Positions 33,086 to 44,838 of a stretch of DNA of 64,000 bases are shown in pieces. Under the pieces are notes generated by a model. The model saw only the letters and a program-made list of their open reading frames with translations, had not been told where the DNA came from and searched no databases. Source of the DNA: Nyssa sinensis (taxonomy: Eukaryota > Streptophyta > Magnoliopsida > Cornales > Nyssaceae); NCBI GenBank assembly GCA_008638375.1, contig CM018035.1:33872638-33936637 (forward strand), given 5' to 3'. Made by a program: the position numbers and the translations under genes. Position 1 is the first letter of the stretch; the number at the start of each line of letters is the position of its first letter.

Positions 33086-33914
33086 GAGTTGGCTACTTAG
33101 AAGAAATCAGAAACAGAAAGAAAGAAACCAAAGAATTGAAGTGTTTATGATACTCAGAGGTGAAAGAAAAGAGGAAAGGTAAGCGAAGATCAAGTTTTAT
33201 TTTCTTAATTCATGTAGAGTCATTCGGTTTTAAATATAAGGCCTTGACAAGCATGTAATTAGGATCATTTAGGGAAAAGAATCAAGAGAAATGGTGCAAA
33301 AATGAGATAGAAAAGTGAAGTTGCAGGTTTTATAGATAATTCGGGTTCCATAGTTTTTATGTTTTAAAACTTATTCAAATGACGAGGAACTGATCCTCTA
33401 TAATGTAGAAAAAGATTAGAAGGAAATTGGAATCAAAACAGTCACAGAATAGGCACGAAATTACAAAGAACCAGTCCACCAGAAAATCTTGTTCTCACAG
33501 AAAACCATATATTCGAACAGTTATGGTTACCCACACCGAAAACTAAGCTTAGATATGCATTCCTCATAAGAAATGGAAGGAAACTACATGGGATTTGATG
33601 AAGAAAACGATCGGAACTGGGTTGCCGTCACCGGAGAAGGTGACGGAACCCTACTGTTCTCCACCGAAAAACCTAAAAGATGATGAACAGTGTTTCTATA
33701 AGATGGCGTCGTTTGGGGGTTGGTTAGCTCAATACGGTGTCGTTGGGTTTAAGTGGCTTTTAAATTTAAAGGGGAAATGGGACTGCTTGGGTTCAAGGAG
33801 TTTAAATTAAAATTGGGATAAGGGGATTGGGGATGTCCTACACACGGATAAGTGGCTTAGCCCTGTTTGGCTTAGAAAAAGTAAGAAAAAAATACGTAGG
33901 GGTTGCTGCCCCTG

Positions 33915-33968
33915 CGAATAGAACCAAAGACCTAGGGTGAGGATGTGATGTGCGTGACCAAGTTGACA
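33915..33968 (-). other. tRNA-like module 1 in F LTR
   Basis: On the minus strand an A-box-like TGTCAACTTGGT (33957-33968) and B-box-like GGTTCTATTCG (33915-33925). The 3' LTR copy (53027-53080) has the better B box GGTTCGATTCG. A second module follows at 53196-53249, with TGTCCAATTGG and GGTTCGACTCT, both on the minus strand. Confidence 0.45.
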
Positions 33969-34523
33969 AGGAAGCCCGTGTCAACTATTGGGCAAAGATA
34001 TATATATATATATATATATTATACAACTGATAGATAAAATGGAAATAAAATAAAAAGGGTTGCACCCTATAGGGTTCAAACTAGTGACCTCATGTATGAA
34101 ACCCTCAACCCTAACCAATTGAACAAGCAAGCTCGTACTGTCCCATGCGCATAAAAATATATATAATATGTAAAACCTAAATTAATTTAATTTAATTAAA
34201 TTAAATATAGTGAAATAATGTGAAGTCCAATTTAAGTGAATGAATAGTTTATTTTGACTATCTCGAGCATTCTAAGTCCAATGGTGAGATTCGTTTTATG
34301 AGACGGGATTTAGAAAAATAAAGACCCGTATCAATACTAAAATGACCAAAATAACCCTATTGCTACCCGAACCCAAATGAAATTTTGCGAAAGCCTAAAC
34401 AGACTTTTTTCGGCATTTCGGACTCAGTGGTAGAGTCTAAATTAGTGATAGAGGTATTTATGATAGCAAGACATAAAATTTGATGAATAGCATTAATTCT
34501 AAGACGTATCTACTGATATATAG

Positions 34524-34580
34524 GGAACTCAAAAGGGAAGGAAAAACTGACGGAATACTGATCTAGGACTGCATTTAGAG
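34524..34580 (+). other. Predicted LTR mini-exon 2 of element F
   Basis: A 57-base ATG-free segment lies between acceptor TGATATATAG and donor TTAGAG|GTAAGTAAAT, a near-consensus 5' splice site. In the 3' LTR the donor is kept (53685), but the acceptor AG is changed to AT. Confidence 0.5.
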
Positions 34581-35721
34581 GTAAGTAAATCATTTTCTCT
34601 TCCATGTGGTGTTTCCAAGCCAAGTTATTCTATTTATTGCCGAACTTGTACTCTTGAACGTACCAGATATTATTGTTTTCCACAATGTGATATTGTTCTA
34701 TCTTGTGGACGTTGATTGACTGTTATATCATTGTTATCATGTCGAACCATGCCTTGAAATGCCTATTGTTATATTTTCACTGTATATATGATATTTCATT
34801 TTCATACTCTTATGGAATGACTTACGATCATGACATGTTTATGTATACTAGATTTATGCTTAGTCACAATATCCATCTGATGCTTTCTGATCTACTGGAG
34901 ACCTATGGCTCAAATTCGTGAACGGACATATGGAAATTCATTGGAATTCACTGGGGGGTATACCAGGCCCCAAAAGACCGAGGGTGTGCCAAGCCCTGAC
35001 ACAGAGTAAATGCATCTCTTATATGATTGATATGACTATGAATATTGAATGACACTATCCCTCATGATTTATCTTATACTGAGTGAGCTCCTTATTGAAT
35101 TAATTGTGATCGATTTATTGTGGTAGTACATTCATGTTGATACATTATTATTGAGAGTTCCATGTTGATGTTATATCCATTACTCCTCATTGTATATTGT
35201 GACCCCATTGTTCATTGGCCATCATGGCAACTGTTCTCATTGGCTATCACAACATCTCTTTTCTTATGATTGGCTATCATATTCATATTCGTGGATTCAT
35301 ATTCTTTTATGATCACCAATACCAGTGTCGGAGATCCGTATTTACTTGCTGAGTTTTTGTAGCTCATTCCATCTTACTTACCATTTTTCAAGTAGTGATG
35401 TTGCGAGACCCCAGTAGGAGTCTGAAAGCGTAGGAGGAGATTTTTGAGGAATGTACCAGTTTATGTTTAGTTCTCCCATGTATTCACCACCCACGGGTGC
35501 TGGTTATGTTAGTTTTGTATTAGCACTTGTAAAACCATATTATGTATTGAACAGAATTTCGCTGATTTTATTATTGATAAGACTTTTGCTTATTATTGTT
35601 TTAAACTTTTAGTACATTGCATATTAATACTATGATACAGAAATGGAAAAAGTAGGGACGGCCTTAGGGTTGGCCCTGCGACACGAGATCCGTATAGGGT
35701 GGGTTTCGGGTCGTGACAGCT

Positions 35722-35733
35722 TGGTATCAGAGC
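35722..35733 (+). other. Primer-binding site of element F (initiator tRNA-Met)
   Basis: TGGTATCAGAGC lies three bases after the LTR end at 35718. Confidence 0.9.
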
Positions 35734-35881
35734 TATTGGCTCAATTGTGAGTCATAGGAGATAGGACTAGAATTAGAATTGATAGATAAGACTAACGTTT
35801 TATTTTATACGATCATTGACTATTATCTTACAAATTGGCTGGTCATCTCATTGGTTATCTTCACTAGTTATCTTTACAGAC

Positions 35882-35987
35882 ATGGTAAACACGAGCAAAA
35901 TCCATTGCCTATAGATCGATTATATCAGTTAGAGAGATTGATGCAGATCGTCATTAAGTCTCTACCACAGATTCAGGCCAATACTAG
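35882..35987 (+). pseudogene. Element F gag N-terminus, cut by solo LTR G
   Basis: The ATG at 35882 (MVNTSK, compare MVQTRS in element C) lies two bases after a splice-acceptor-like ATCTTTACAG. A one-base shift soon after moves the frame to the stretch ending LERLMQIVIKSLPQIQAN, which resembles the [19 protein letters not shown] region of C. The frame then meets solo LTR G. Confidence 0.6.
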
Positions 35988-38372
35988 TGTAATACCCCGA
36001 CTCGAGAATGTCGGGTAATATGACACGTATTACGAGGATATGAAAAATGGAAGTAAATATTATGCTTTTAAGATAATAATAAATTAATTTAATAAAATTA
36101 ATTTATTAATATGAGAAATTAAGTATTTATTATAATTAATATGAAATATGATGGTTAATTGATAAAATGTAATAAATTGAATAAATAATTTAATAATAAA
36201 TTAAATATGGAAAATTAAGAAAAAATATATATATATATATATCAGTCATGTGTGTGAGTGTGTTGTGTAATATGTATATTAAATGTAATATATACATATA
36301 TATATAAATATATGAGAGGGAGAAATGGAATTAAAATAGGTAAGGTGGCTTGTACTAGATGTATATATTATATGGCCATTAGGTGAAGATGAATATGGAG
36401 AGGTATGGCTACTAATCTGATGGAGTAAGGGGGGTGAAATGAAGGGAAATTAAGTGAGGTGATGGCCATTTAATTTCCCCACTTATGCAAATGGGCATAC
36501 ATGGTTTACACACCAAATCTCCACCGATCAGCCATAGAGAAGGAGAGGGAGAGTTCTGGGCATTCAGAAGAAGAGAAGAGAGGTCTCGGAGGAAGGAGGA
36601 AAGAGAGAGAAAAGCCACAGTTAGAGGTAAAACACAAAAACCCATCACTTTCTCTCTCTAGAAAATTTTCCTATGCATGAACTGTTTTAGCTTCTAGGTT
36701 TTATATATATGATGTTTAAAGTAGATAAACATGATTAAGCATGAAATTTCGACCCAAAACACCTAAGAAACACAAACCGTACATCAAACCGCCATTGTTG
36801 AGCTTGGTGAGAGCAAGTCTGAACCGACTTTCCCCAAGCCCAATTTGGGTTATCAAGACTTCAAGTAGACCTCACGAGCATCCCAAAAACCTATACCCGC
36901 GACCAAGAGTCACAAGAAATGGCCCCCAACCATTGACTTGCAGGTTACGGGTTTACAACCCAAACCTCTAAACTCCCCTTTAAATCAACATCTATGAATG
37001 AAAAATGAATCCTCATGAAGAGGGGATCAAAATAAGCCCAACCTCACTAAAAATGATGAAGAAATGAGCATGAACCAACGATTTACAGTTCGGATTGTCG
37101 TGGCTTAAACCAAGCTTTTGAGCTACATTCGAACCTCCAAATCAATGTAAAAGTGTGCTATAAACTATTAGGGACATTTTAGAAAAGAAAGCAGAAGAAA
37201 GGGAGTTGTAAAACATCACGAAATAGAAAAAAATGAAAACCTGCAACTAGGGCAACACTGGGGAAGAAATGGGGAAGAAGATGAACAGTGACGGTTCGGG
37301 TCAAACGGGTCAAATCGGGTTCGGGTCGGAACCCGACCCATCGAATAAACGGTTAAGTGGGACGGCGTCGTTTGGTTTATGTTTAAATTTTAAACTATTA
37401 GGGCTGACGTCATCATGACGTCAGTATCACGCGATAAACCCAACCAGACCGGATTGGTTCAGTTGGAACTGGACCGGTTCATTAGAGATAGAACTGAACC
37501 CACTGGTTCAGTCCGAAAGTTTTAAAAATTCTATTTTGACCCCAGAAGTTCTACGGATTTACACTGTGGCCCAATTTTTGAAAAAATTATGCAAATATGC
37601 CCCTAGAAAAATAATAAAATAATTTATTAAATTATTTTATTAAATAAGTAAAATTACTAAATTACCCTTGGGTCATAAATAGAGCAAATGAAGTCCAAAT
37701 TAAACAAATGAATAGTGTATCCTTACTATTTTGGATATTCTGAGACTAATGGTAGGGTCCGTTTTACGAGACGGGACCCGAAAAATAAAGACACGTAAAA
37801 AGGAAAATGACTAAAATACCCCTTGACCAAAATTTACAAGTTATTAGTGTAATCTTACTATCTCGGACCTTCTGAGTCCAATGGTGAGGTCCACGACATG
37901 AGATGAGGTCCAGAACATAAAGACACGTAAGGGGATAAAATGACCAAATTACCCCTAGTACATCAAAAGCCAAATTAAAACCAAGGAAGGTCTAAATTGA
38001 CTTTCTTTGACATCCTGGACTTAATAATGGAGTCCAAATTACGAAACAAAGTACAGAAAAATATGACATGTAAAACGATGAATGACCCTTTTACCCTTTT
38101 TCATACCAGAGTCCGAATTAAATCCTAGGGAAGCCCGAACCGACTTTCTTCGACGCTCCGGACTCAAGGGTAGAGTCTATTCGACCAAAAGAAATGTCTA
38201 AAATAAAAATACATAAAATTTGATGAATAGCATCTGTCAGATGTTATAAACCAAAGTAATGCCAAAGTACTAATCTATGGCATGTACGAGAACATGAATT
38301 ACGAAAAGACACGACAACACATCAACCTTAGAATAAAATTTCTAACTCTTAAATTGATCTTAGGTGAAAATT

Positions 38373-38657
38373 ATGGAAGAACAACGACCGAAGTTCACGA
38401 TCATGACCAAGGCCCAAAGGGCCAAGGACCCAAAACAACAGGCCTTCATGCAAGAACTATTACATCGTCAAAGAGTGATTGACCGGTTCGTCAGGATAGC
38501 CAAGGCAACGGAAGTCGTCTCGGTGAGCCCCTTCATTCACAAATCACCCACCAAAGCAATGGTGGCAGAGGCTAGGAAAAAGAAGGAGGAAGAAAGGAAA
38601 AGGAAAGAGGAAGAAAAAGAAAACACCGAAACCTTAAACGAGTGGGTCAAAAGGTAA
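38373..38657 (+). CDS. Lysine/glutamate-rich ORF within solo LTR G
   Basis: A frame of 94 codons from the ATG at 38373 (MEEQRPKFTIMTKAQRAK). It is strongly basic then alternating Lys/Glu (KKKEEERKRKEEEKENTE), a likely helix or coiled coil. It sits exactly in an exon-like interval: acceptor TTGATCTTAG ends at 38363 and donor AAAAG|GTAATACG starts at 38654. I recognise no family. It could be a captured host exon or an LTR-encoded leader peptide; low-complexity sequence can also stay open by chance. Confidence 0.35.
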   Translation: MEEQRPKFTIMTKAQRAKDPKQQAFMQELLHRQRVIDRFVRIAKATEVVSVSPFIHKSPTKAMVAEARKKKEEERKRKEEEKENTETLNEWVKR

Positions 38658-38785
38658 TACGTGTTTCTTATATACGATACCACTATAAGATAAGTTGTAG
38701 TTGACTTATGTAGTAAAGGAAAAAGTTAAGTTTTAATTGATTAATTTCTTTGTGAATTTACGAGTCTTTTTCTAAAATTGTTTAG

Positions 38786-38836
38786 GATAAGAGCAGATAA
38801 AGGCAAGAAGCCTCAGTAGGGTCTGCTGTGTACGAG
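38786..38836 (+). other. Predicted LTR mini-exon of G
   Basis: A 51-base segment lies between acceptor AAATTGTTTAG and donor TACGAG|GTGAGTAAC. It is equivalent to the mini-exon of element A. Confidence 0.45.
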
Positions 38837-40080
38837 GTGAGTAACCCTGCATTTGAACTGGAGATTTATCTCCATATATTTGAAGAAGTTTTAAGTTCAA
38901 GTAATTGCAGCCTTTGAATATCAGATTCAGTCTTTATATGATTCCGTTCTTTTAAAATATTCTGTTACGGCATGCTTTATAAATGTTTTAAATTCAGCTC
39001 TTTTCTTGAAAATAATTAGCATGTCTAAATCAAATGCAAATCTCTTTAACATTCTGAATTTGATTATCACATGTATTTGAAGCTTCATTGTAGAAGTTAT
39101 ACCCTTCATGTTTTAAATACTCATGAACGTATCTATTGAAGAAGTCATGCGATAAATGTTTTACAAGATAAACGGTACTAAGTACCACCCCCTATGATGG
39201 TTGAAATCCTTCGAGATTCAACAGTACATGCCCGGTAGAAGGATCTAATCCCCCAGGCAAATGAGATATCTCCATTGTACCATTGTAGTAAAATAGGAGT
39301 CTGGTTCGAAACAGATTCCATCTAATAAAAGAGAAAAGATGACAAAGTGATTTTGAAAATAGAAGTAGGTTTTACCCTATTCTATTTCACGTGTTTATAT
39401 GCTTTTAAATTGCATATGCTTTATTTGAAGAAATGTGGATTTAGCTTGAATATTTTAATTGTTTCAAAGCTATTTGTTTTAAGAATGCACATATTCTGTG
39501 TTCTAAAATGTACGAGCAATTGGTAGTGCGTATTTCATAAACCCTCATGTGCTAAACCACTACCAGTTGAAAACCCCATGACGAATGCAGGAATTACTCA
39601 CAAGCTTTGATTAGCTTACCCGGATTTTATCCGCCCCCCTTTCAAGTGACCAATGGCAGGTTGATTTTTGAAGACGATGAGGATAAGTCTAGCTTTTGGG
39701 GAGACTTGCCTAAGTGGTTTTTATTTGGGAAACCACATGAACTCTATTTAGTGTATTTTGTAATACCAGACAATTTAAGGATATATATTAAGCCCCACAG
39801 GGCAGTTGAATTAAGATTGTAATTATGAAGTCTTTTAAGTTTTAGTTATGCTATGAATGTGTGAACATGTGTACCATTGTGAATAGCGGCAGTATTGGAC
39901 GGATGTGCAAATTTTAAATAAGAAAGAAAAAAAAAAGTTTTTCACGCTTCCGTAACCACTTGAAACACATCTATCCGATACCGCTGCAGATGTAAGCCTT
40001 GTCTCGAGGCCTTCGGGTCTCAGGGCGGCAGTCGCGATCCGGTAATCCGTATAGGGTGGGTTTCGGGTCGTGACAACTAG

Positions 40081-41050
40081 TCAGCCGAAATGACAAGAGC
40101 AGCCTGTCAACACAGGCGGCAATGTAGGAGGTCGCTAGGGGAACGAGCGAAACTCTACATTTTTATACGAGCAGTTTCAGAAAATGAAACCCCTGACATT
40201 TGACGATACGAAAGGAGCCACTGTAGTTGAAGAGTGGTTATTAAAGATGAATAGGATTTACAGAATCCTGATATGCACTGAGGTTTAGAAGGTGGCATAC
40301 GCCACATATATGCTCAAGGGTATGGCGCATAAGTGGTGGATGATAGAGGATGCCAGAGAGCCAGGCATGGACTGGCAGCGATTCACCACGATCTTCAATA
40401 AGAAGTACTTCCCCCAAGAAGTACGAAATTGAAAAGCTGCTGAGTTCATGGTACTATAGCAGGGGGCGATGACTGTAGAGCAGTATGAGGCCACCTTTAC
40501 TGAGTTAGCCAGGTTTTCTTCAAATGTCATCAACAACGAAGATCTGAAAGATCGCAAGTTCGAGGAAGGGCTGAGATGGTCTATCAAGGACAGACTGAGA
40601 CCCCAGCGACTGACTAGTTATGACGATGTAGTGGAGACAGCTCGGATCATAGAAAGAAGTGGCGAGGACTTTGCCAAGAGATGAGGGAATTAGAAACAGG
40701 GAGGTAACTAGAATAGAAGGTAAGGGCCTTCTTCTTCTGGATAGGGGTCCACATTTACCAGACCTGGAGCTGTGTCACAAGCGAGAGGGTCCAGTTAGAG
40801 GAGACAAGGCAGTACTAGAGGGGGTGCACCCAAATGCCGCCGTTGCGAAAAGATCCACAGAGGCCAGTGCCTCAAGGATAGCCACACTTGCTACTACTGT
40901 GGCCAGGAGGGACATTTTGTGAGAAAGTGACCTCAAAAGGGTCAGGCCACGACGAGCACAGCTTCGATTAGAGTGTCAACACCCAGAGTAGCAACACCTA
41001 GACCTCAGACCCACAGGGGTGGACAAGGGAACATCTAGCAGCAAGTATGA
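40081..41050 (+). pseudogene. Element F gag, remainder
   Basis: It resumes after G in the expected phase. The Gag core is clear (FQKMKPLTFD; YATYMLKGMAHKWW; MTVEQYEATFTELARF; FEEGLRWSIKDRLRP). Stops interrupt it many times, for example TAG in CTEV*KVAYA near 40288 and TAG in MVL*QGAM near 40456, both replaceable by CAG. The zinc knuckle reads CYYCGQEGHFVRK with its last Cys lost to a stop. Confidence 0.8.
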
Positions 41051-41500
41051 TGGGTTTTCTCCATCTTACCAAGAGACGTGCAAGTTACAACTTCTGTAGT
41101 CGCAGGTACTCTTTTAGTCTACTCACAGCCTGCTCATGTTTTATTTGACACTGGATCTACACATTCATTTATATCCCCTACATATGCTGCTAGATTGAAC
41201 ATAGTGACAGAACCCTTAGGATATTTACTGAGTGTTTCTATACCATCGGGGAAATCATTGTTGGGGGATACCATGTATAGGAATTATGGGATACAGATTG
41301 GGGATACACATTTATTTACTGACTTTATACCATTGGGAATTTGTGGGTTCGATGTTATCCTTGGAATGGACTGGTTGGCCGCCAACTATGCTACGATAGA
41401 CTGTGTGGCCAAGCGAGTTCTCATATAGAACTCCAGATTTTTGACAATTGATTTTGAGGGGACATGGGTGGCTTCCCCACCCTACTTCATTTCCTCTATC
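41051..41500 (+). pseudogene. Element F protease
   Basis: The aspartic protease region is open from 41078 to 41428. The active site is [15 protein letters not shown], the second half [22 protein letters not shown] follows at 41426. It lies between the gag remnant and the RT linker in the same frame. Confidence 0.8.
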
Positions 41501-42354
41501 CAGGCTAGGCGTCTGCTTCGCAAAGGATGCCCCGGTTTCTTATACAGTGTCCAAGACACTGACTCTCAATAGCCTGAGTTAGGGAAGATTCCCATTGCTA
41601 GGGAATTTCTCGAGGTATTTCTGGATGACCTTTTAGGGATGCCCATAAACAGGGAGATTGAGTTTTGCATCGACATACTGCCAGGCATTACACAGATATC
41701 CAAGACACCATATAGGATGGCACCAGTAGAATTGAAGGAGCTGAAGCTCCAGTTGCAGGAATTATTGGACAAGGGCTTTATACGACCCAGCTCGTCACCA
41801 TGGGGTGCACCTGTATTATTTGTATCGAAGAAGGATGGAACCATGAGGCTGTGTATTGACTATCGTGAGTTGAACAAGGTTACCATCACGAACAGATATC
41901 CACTGCCTAGAGTAGATGATCTGTTCGACCAATTGAAGGGGGCTCAGGTGTTCTCGAAGATGAACTTGAGGTCCGGTTATCATCAGCTGAAAGTCAGACC
42001 CACTAACATTCAGAAGACAGCATTCAGGACACGGTATGGGCACTACGAGTTTCTTGTTATGCCATTTAGGGTGACTAATACCCTAGCTGCATTCATGGAT
42101 ATGATGAACCATGTGTTCAAACCGTACTTGGATGACTTTGTGATTGTGTTCATAGACGACATCTTGGTTTACTCCAAGAACCAGAAGGAACACGAGGTAC
42201 ATCTGAGGAGAGTTCTACAAAAGTTAGGGGAGCAGAAGCTGTACGCTAAGCTGAAGAAGTGTGAGTTTTGGCTCCCAAGTATAGCATTTCTGGGACACGT
42301 GATTAGCAATGAGGGAATCATTGTCGATTCTTAGAAGATCGAGGCAATCATGAA
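41501..42354 (+). pseudogene. Element F reverse transcriptase, catalytic Asp lost
   Basis: Open from 41639 to 42334. Motif A reads [10 protein letters not shown], where A and C have [10 protein letters not shown]. The catalytic Asp is Asn (codon AAC at 41963-41965), so the polymerase would be dead even without stops. Motif C VFIDD is intact. A TAG at 42332-42334 precedes the connection domain (CAG expected). Confidence 0.85.
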
Positions 42355-43120
42355 TTGGCCTCAACCTACTAATGTCAAGGAAGTGTGGAGTTTCACGGGG
42401 TTAGCAAGCTACTATAGGAGATTTTTCAAGGACTTTTCCAAGATAGCTATGCCTATTACCTAGCTGACCAGGAAGGATGTTACTTTTGTTTGGACAGATG
42501 AGCAGGAGAGGAGCTTCCAAGAGTTGAAGGATCGACTAGTTACATCTCCAATATTGACAGTGCCAGATGGAACTAAGGGGTTTGTGATTTATAGTGATGC
42601 CTCATTCAAGGGCTTGGGGTGTGTGTTGATGCAGAACTGAAGGGTGGTAGCATATGTTTCACGACAGTTGAGACCACATGAGGGAAACTACCTGACACAC
42701 GACCTCGAGTTAGTAGCCATTATCTTCGCCTTGAAGATATGGAGGCATTACTTATATGGAACCACGTGCGAGATCTTCGCTGACCATAAGAGCCTCAAGT
42801 ATCTGTTTACACAAAAGGAGCTCAACATGAGACAGCGCCCGTTGGTTAGAGTTGTTGAAGGACTACGAGCTCAGTATACAGTACCACCCTAGAAAGGCAA
42901 ACATGGTAGCTAACGCTCTTAGTAGGAATTCATCAGGGATTTTAGCTTGCTTGTTGACGATACAGATAGAGATACTGAGAGACTTGGAGGATATAGAGAT
43001 AGAGATAGTTCTGCCCATCTCTGAGGCAATATGTGCCAACGTCACAGTCAGTCTATCGATTGTGGACAGGATTATAGAGGAGCAGACTCATGATAAGAAG
43101 TTGACTAAGCTTCGTTAGGA
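42355..43120 (+). pseudogene. Element F RNase H segment, frameshifted
   Basis: The connection and RNase H are recognisable ([37 protein letters not shown]). The third acidic motif has Ala for Thr, and ADALSR has become ANALSR, a further Asp-to-Asn change. Stops occur around 42462 and 42638, and the frame shifts near 42845 at the MRQR motif. Confidence 0.8.
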
Positions 43121-44430
43121 GGCTGAGACAGGCATAGACTCTGAGTTTTCAGTACGAGAGGGGATGTTATGCTATTAGGGTAGAATTTACGTACCCGATG
43201 TGCCAGAGCTCAAGAGGGAGATTCTTGATGAGGCACACAGTTCGAGATTTGCCTTGCATCCAGGGAGCACCAAGATGTATCACAACGTCAGAAGCACTTA
43301 TTGGTGGTCTGGGATGCAGCGTGACATAGCTGAGTACATAGCACGATATGCCAAGTGCCAGCAGGTCAAGGTAGAGCATCAAAACTGGAGGACTTCTGCA
43401 GTCACTACTTATTCCCAAGTGGAAGTAGGAACACATTACGATGGACTTCGTGTTAGGATTACCAAAGACATCAAGAAGGAGTGATTCTATCTGGGTCATC
43501 GTGGACAAGTTGACCAAAACCGCTCATTTTCTGGCAACCAAGACGACACAGACTTTACAACGACTAGCCAAATTATACATCAGAGAGATTGTCAGACTTC
43601 ATGGAGTTCCAGTATCGATCGTATCTGATAGGGATCCACGGTTTGTATCACAATTTTGGAGAGGTCTACAGCAAGCTATGGGCATAGAACTGAGTCTTAG
43701 CACCGCATATCATCCCGAGACTGACGGGCAGTCAAAGAGGATAATACAGACTCTAGAGGACTTACTACGGTTCTATGTCATAGACTTTGATGGGAGTTGG
43801 GAAGATCAGTTGCCACTGGTAGAGTTCACATACAATAATAGCTATCAAGCTAGTATTGGTATGGCACCATATGAGGCATTATACAGCAGGAAGTGCCGAT
43901 CACCACTGTGTTGGACAGAGGTGGGTGAGAGGAAACTCTATGGGCTAGAGATAATGGAACAGACTATAGGGAAGATAAAACTGATCAAACATCGTTTACT
44001 AGCAACTCAGAGCCGACAGAAGAGCTATGCAAATGCTCACAGACGAGAGTTAGAGTTCACAGTAGGCGATTATATGTTCTTGAATGTATCACCCATTGGG
44101 CCATTTAGGATCAAGGGAAGGGTTGGGCCCGTAGCCTACCAGCTTGCCTTGCCTTCAGAGTTAGCACATGTACATGATGTGTTTCATGTTTCAATGCTGA
44201 GGAAATGTATACAAAGTGCAGATCAGGTAGTTAAGCACGAGCCTTTAGACGTCCAGGAGAATCTGAGTTACATAGAGCATCCAGTATAGATTTTGGATCA
44301 TCGAGATCAGGTTCTATGGAACAAGACTATTCCAGTAGTCAAGGTTCTGTGGAGGAATCATCGGATAGAGGAAGCTACTTGGGAGCGAGAAGACGACATA
44401 CGCGCCAAGTATCCTCAGTTATTTTCATAG
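43121..44430 (+). pseudogene. Element F integrase, catalytic Glu lost
   Basis: The zinc domain is HPGSTKMYHNV and RYAKCQQ, with the first Cys of the pair replaced. A one-base loss near 43383 changes frame, and a TAG in WK*EHITMDF replaces Trp. The core keeps Asp in MDFVLGLP and IVSDRDPRF. The catalytic Glu is Lys (GQSKRIIQ instead of GQSERIIQ, codon AAG at 43735-43737). A TAG at 44287-44289 precedes the chromodomain-like tail (WRNHRIEEATWE), which ends at 44430. Confidence 0.83.
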
Positions 44431-44478
44431 TAGTATGTGTTAAGTTTGGGGACAAACTTATTTTTAATGGGGTAAGAA

Positions 44479-44838
44479 TGTAATATCCTGACCCAGGATA
44501 TGACACGTATATCGAGGTAGACCCGATCGAGTAGTGTAGCACCAGTTGTAACCTGAGCTGTTTAAGCTCTATATCATGGTATTTTATGGAACTGAACGAT
44601 TTTGGAATATGAATGGTTTATTTTGTATAGCCAATGTCGGGCGACACCTGAACAACCCAGGACCAAGCCTCGTAATGCATGCACGAATGTATTCCCATGT
44701 AAGATTATGTACACATATATACCTAGGCCCCGAGATATCAGTGTATGTGTGCGTACTCAGAATCTAGTATACACGTATATATATATGACTATATATGTAT
44801 AAGTATAAAATGTGTATTATATATGTGTATATATAGTA
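44479..44838 (+). repeat. Element F 3' LTR, first 360 bases
   Basis: It begins TGTAATATCCTGACCCAGG after the purine-rich TTAATGGGGTAAGAA. It is cut at 44838 by solo LTR H and continues at 51807. The LTR start is a near palindrome (TATCCTG...CAGGATA). Confidence 0.85.

Larger units (their letters stand above)
32944..35718 (+). repeat. Element F 5' LTR (right part)
   Basis: It is homologous to 52010-54497. It has a TATA box CTATAAATA at about 33077-33085, donor AAAG|GTAAGCG at 33179, TTGCAGGT at 33321-33328, two antisense tRNA-like modules (33915-33968 and about 34075-34125), the degenerate module at about 34240-34450, and the mini-exon 34524-34580. Three ATTGGC(C/T)ATCA (CCAAT-type) motifs lie at 35214, 35239 and 35269. 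It ends GGGTCGTGACA at 35718. Confidence 0.88.
35988..40075 (+). mobile_element. Solo LTR G inside element F gag
   Basis: The 4088 bases from TGTAATACCCCGACTCG to GGGTCGTGACA are flanked by the exact duplication ACTAG (35983-35987 and 40076-40080). There is no pol inside. Signals in order are donor TTAGAG|GTAAAAC at 36627, TTGCAGGT at 36938-36945, degenerate modules at about 37660-38200, an extra exon-like ORF at 38364-38653, and a mini-exon at 38786-38836. It is related to fragments J and L. Confidence 0.92.

Noticed and set aside
34703..34921. Small plus-strand ORF in F's LTR, repeated at 53816-54025
   Set aside because: The frames are not conserved in their ends, lie in the predicted intron, and the sequence is AT-rich LTR; no sign of coding.
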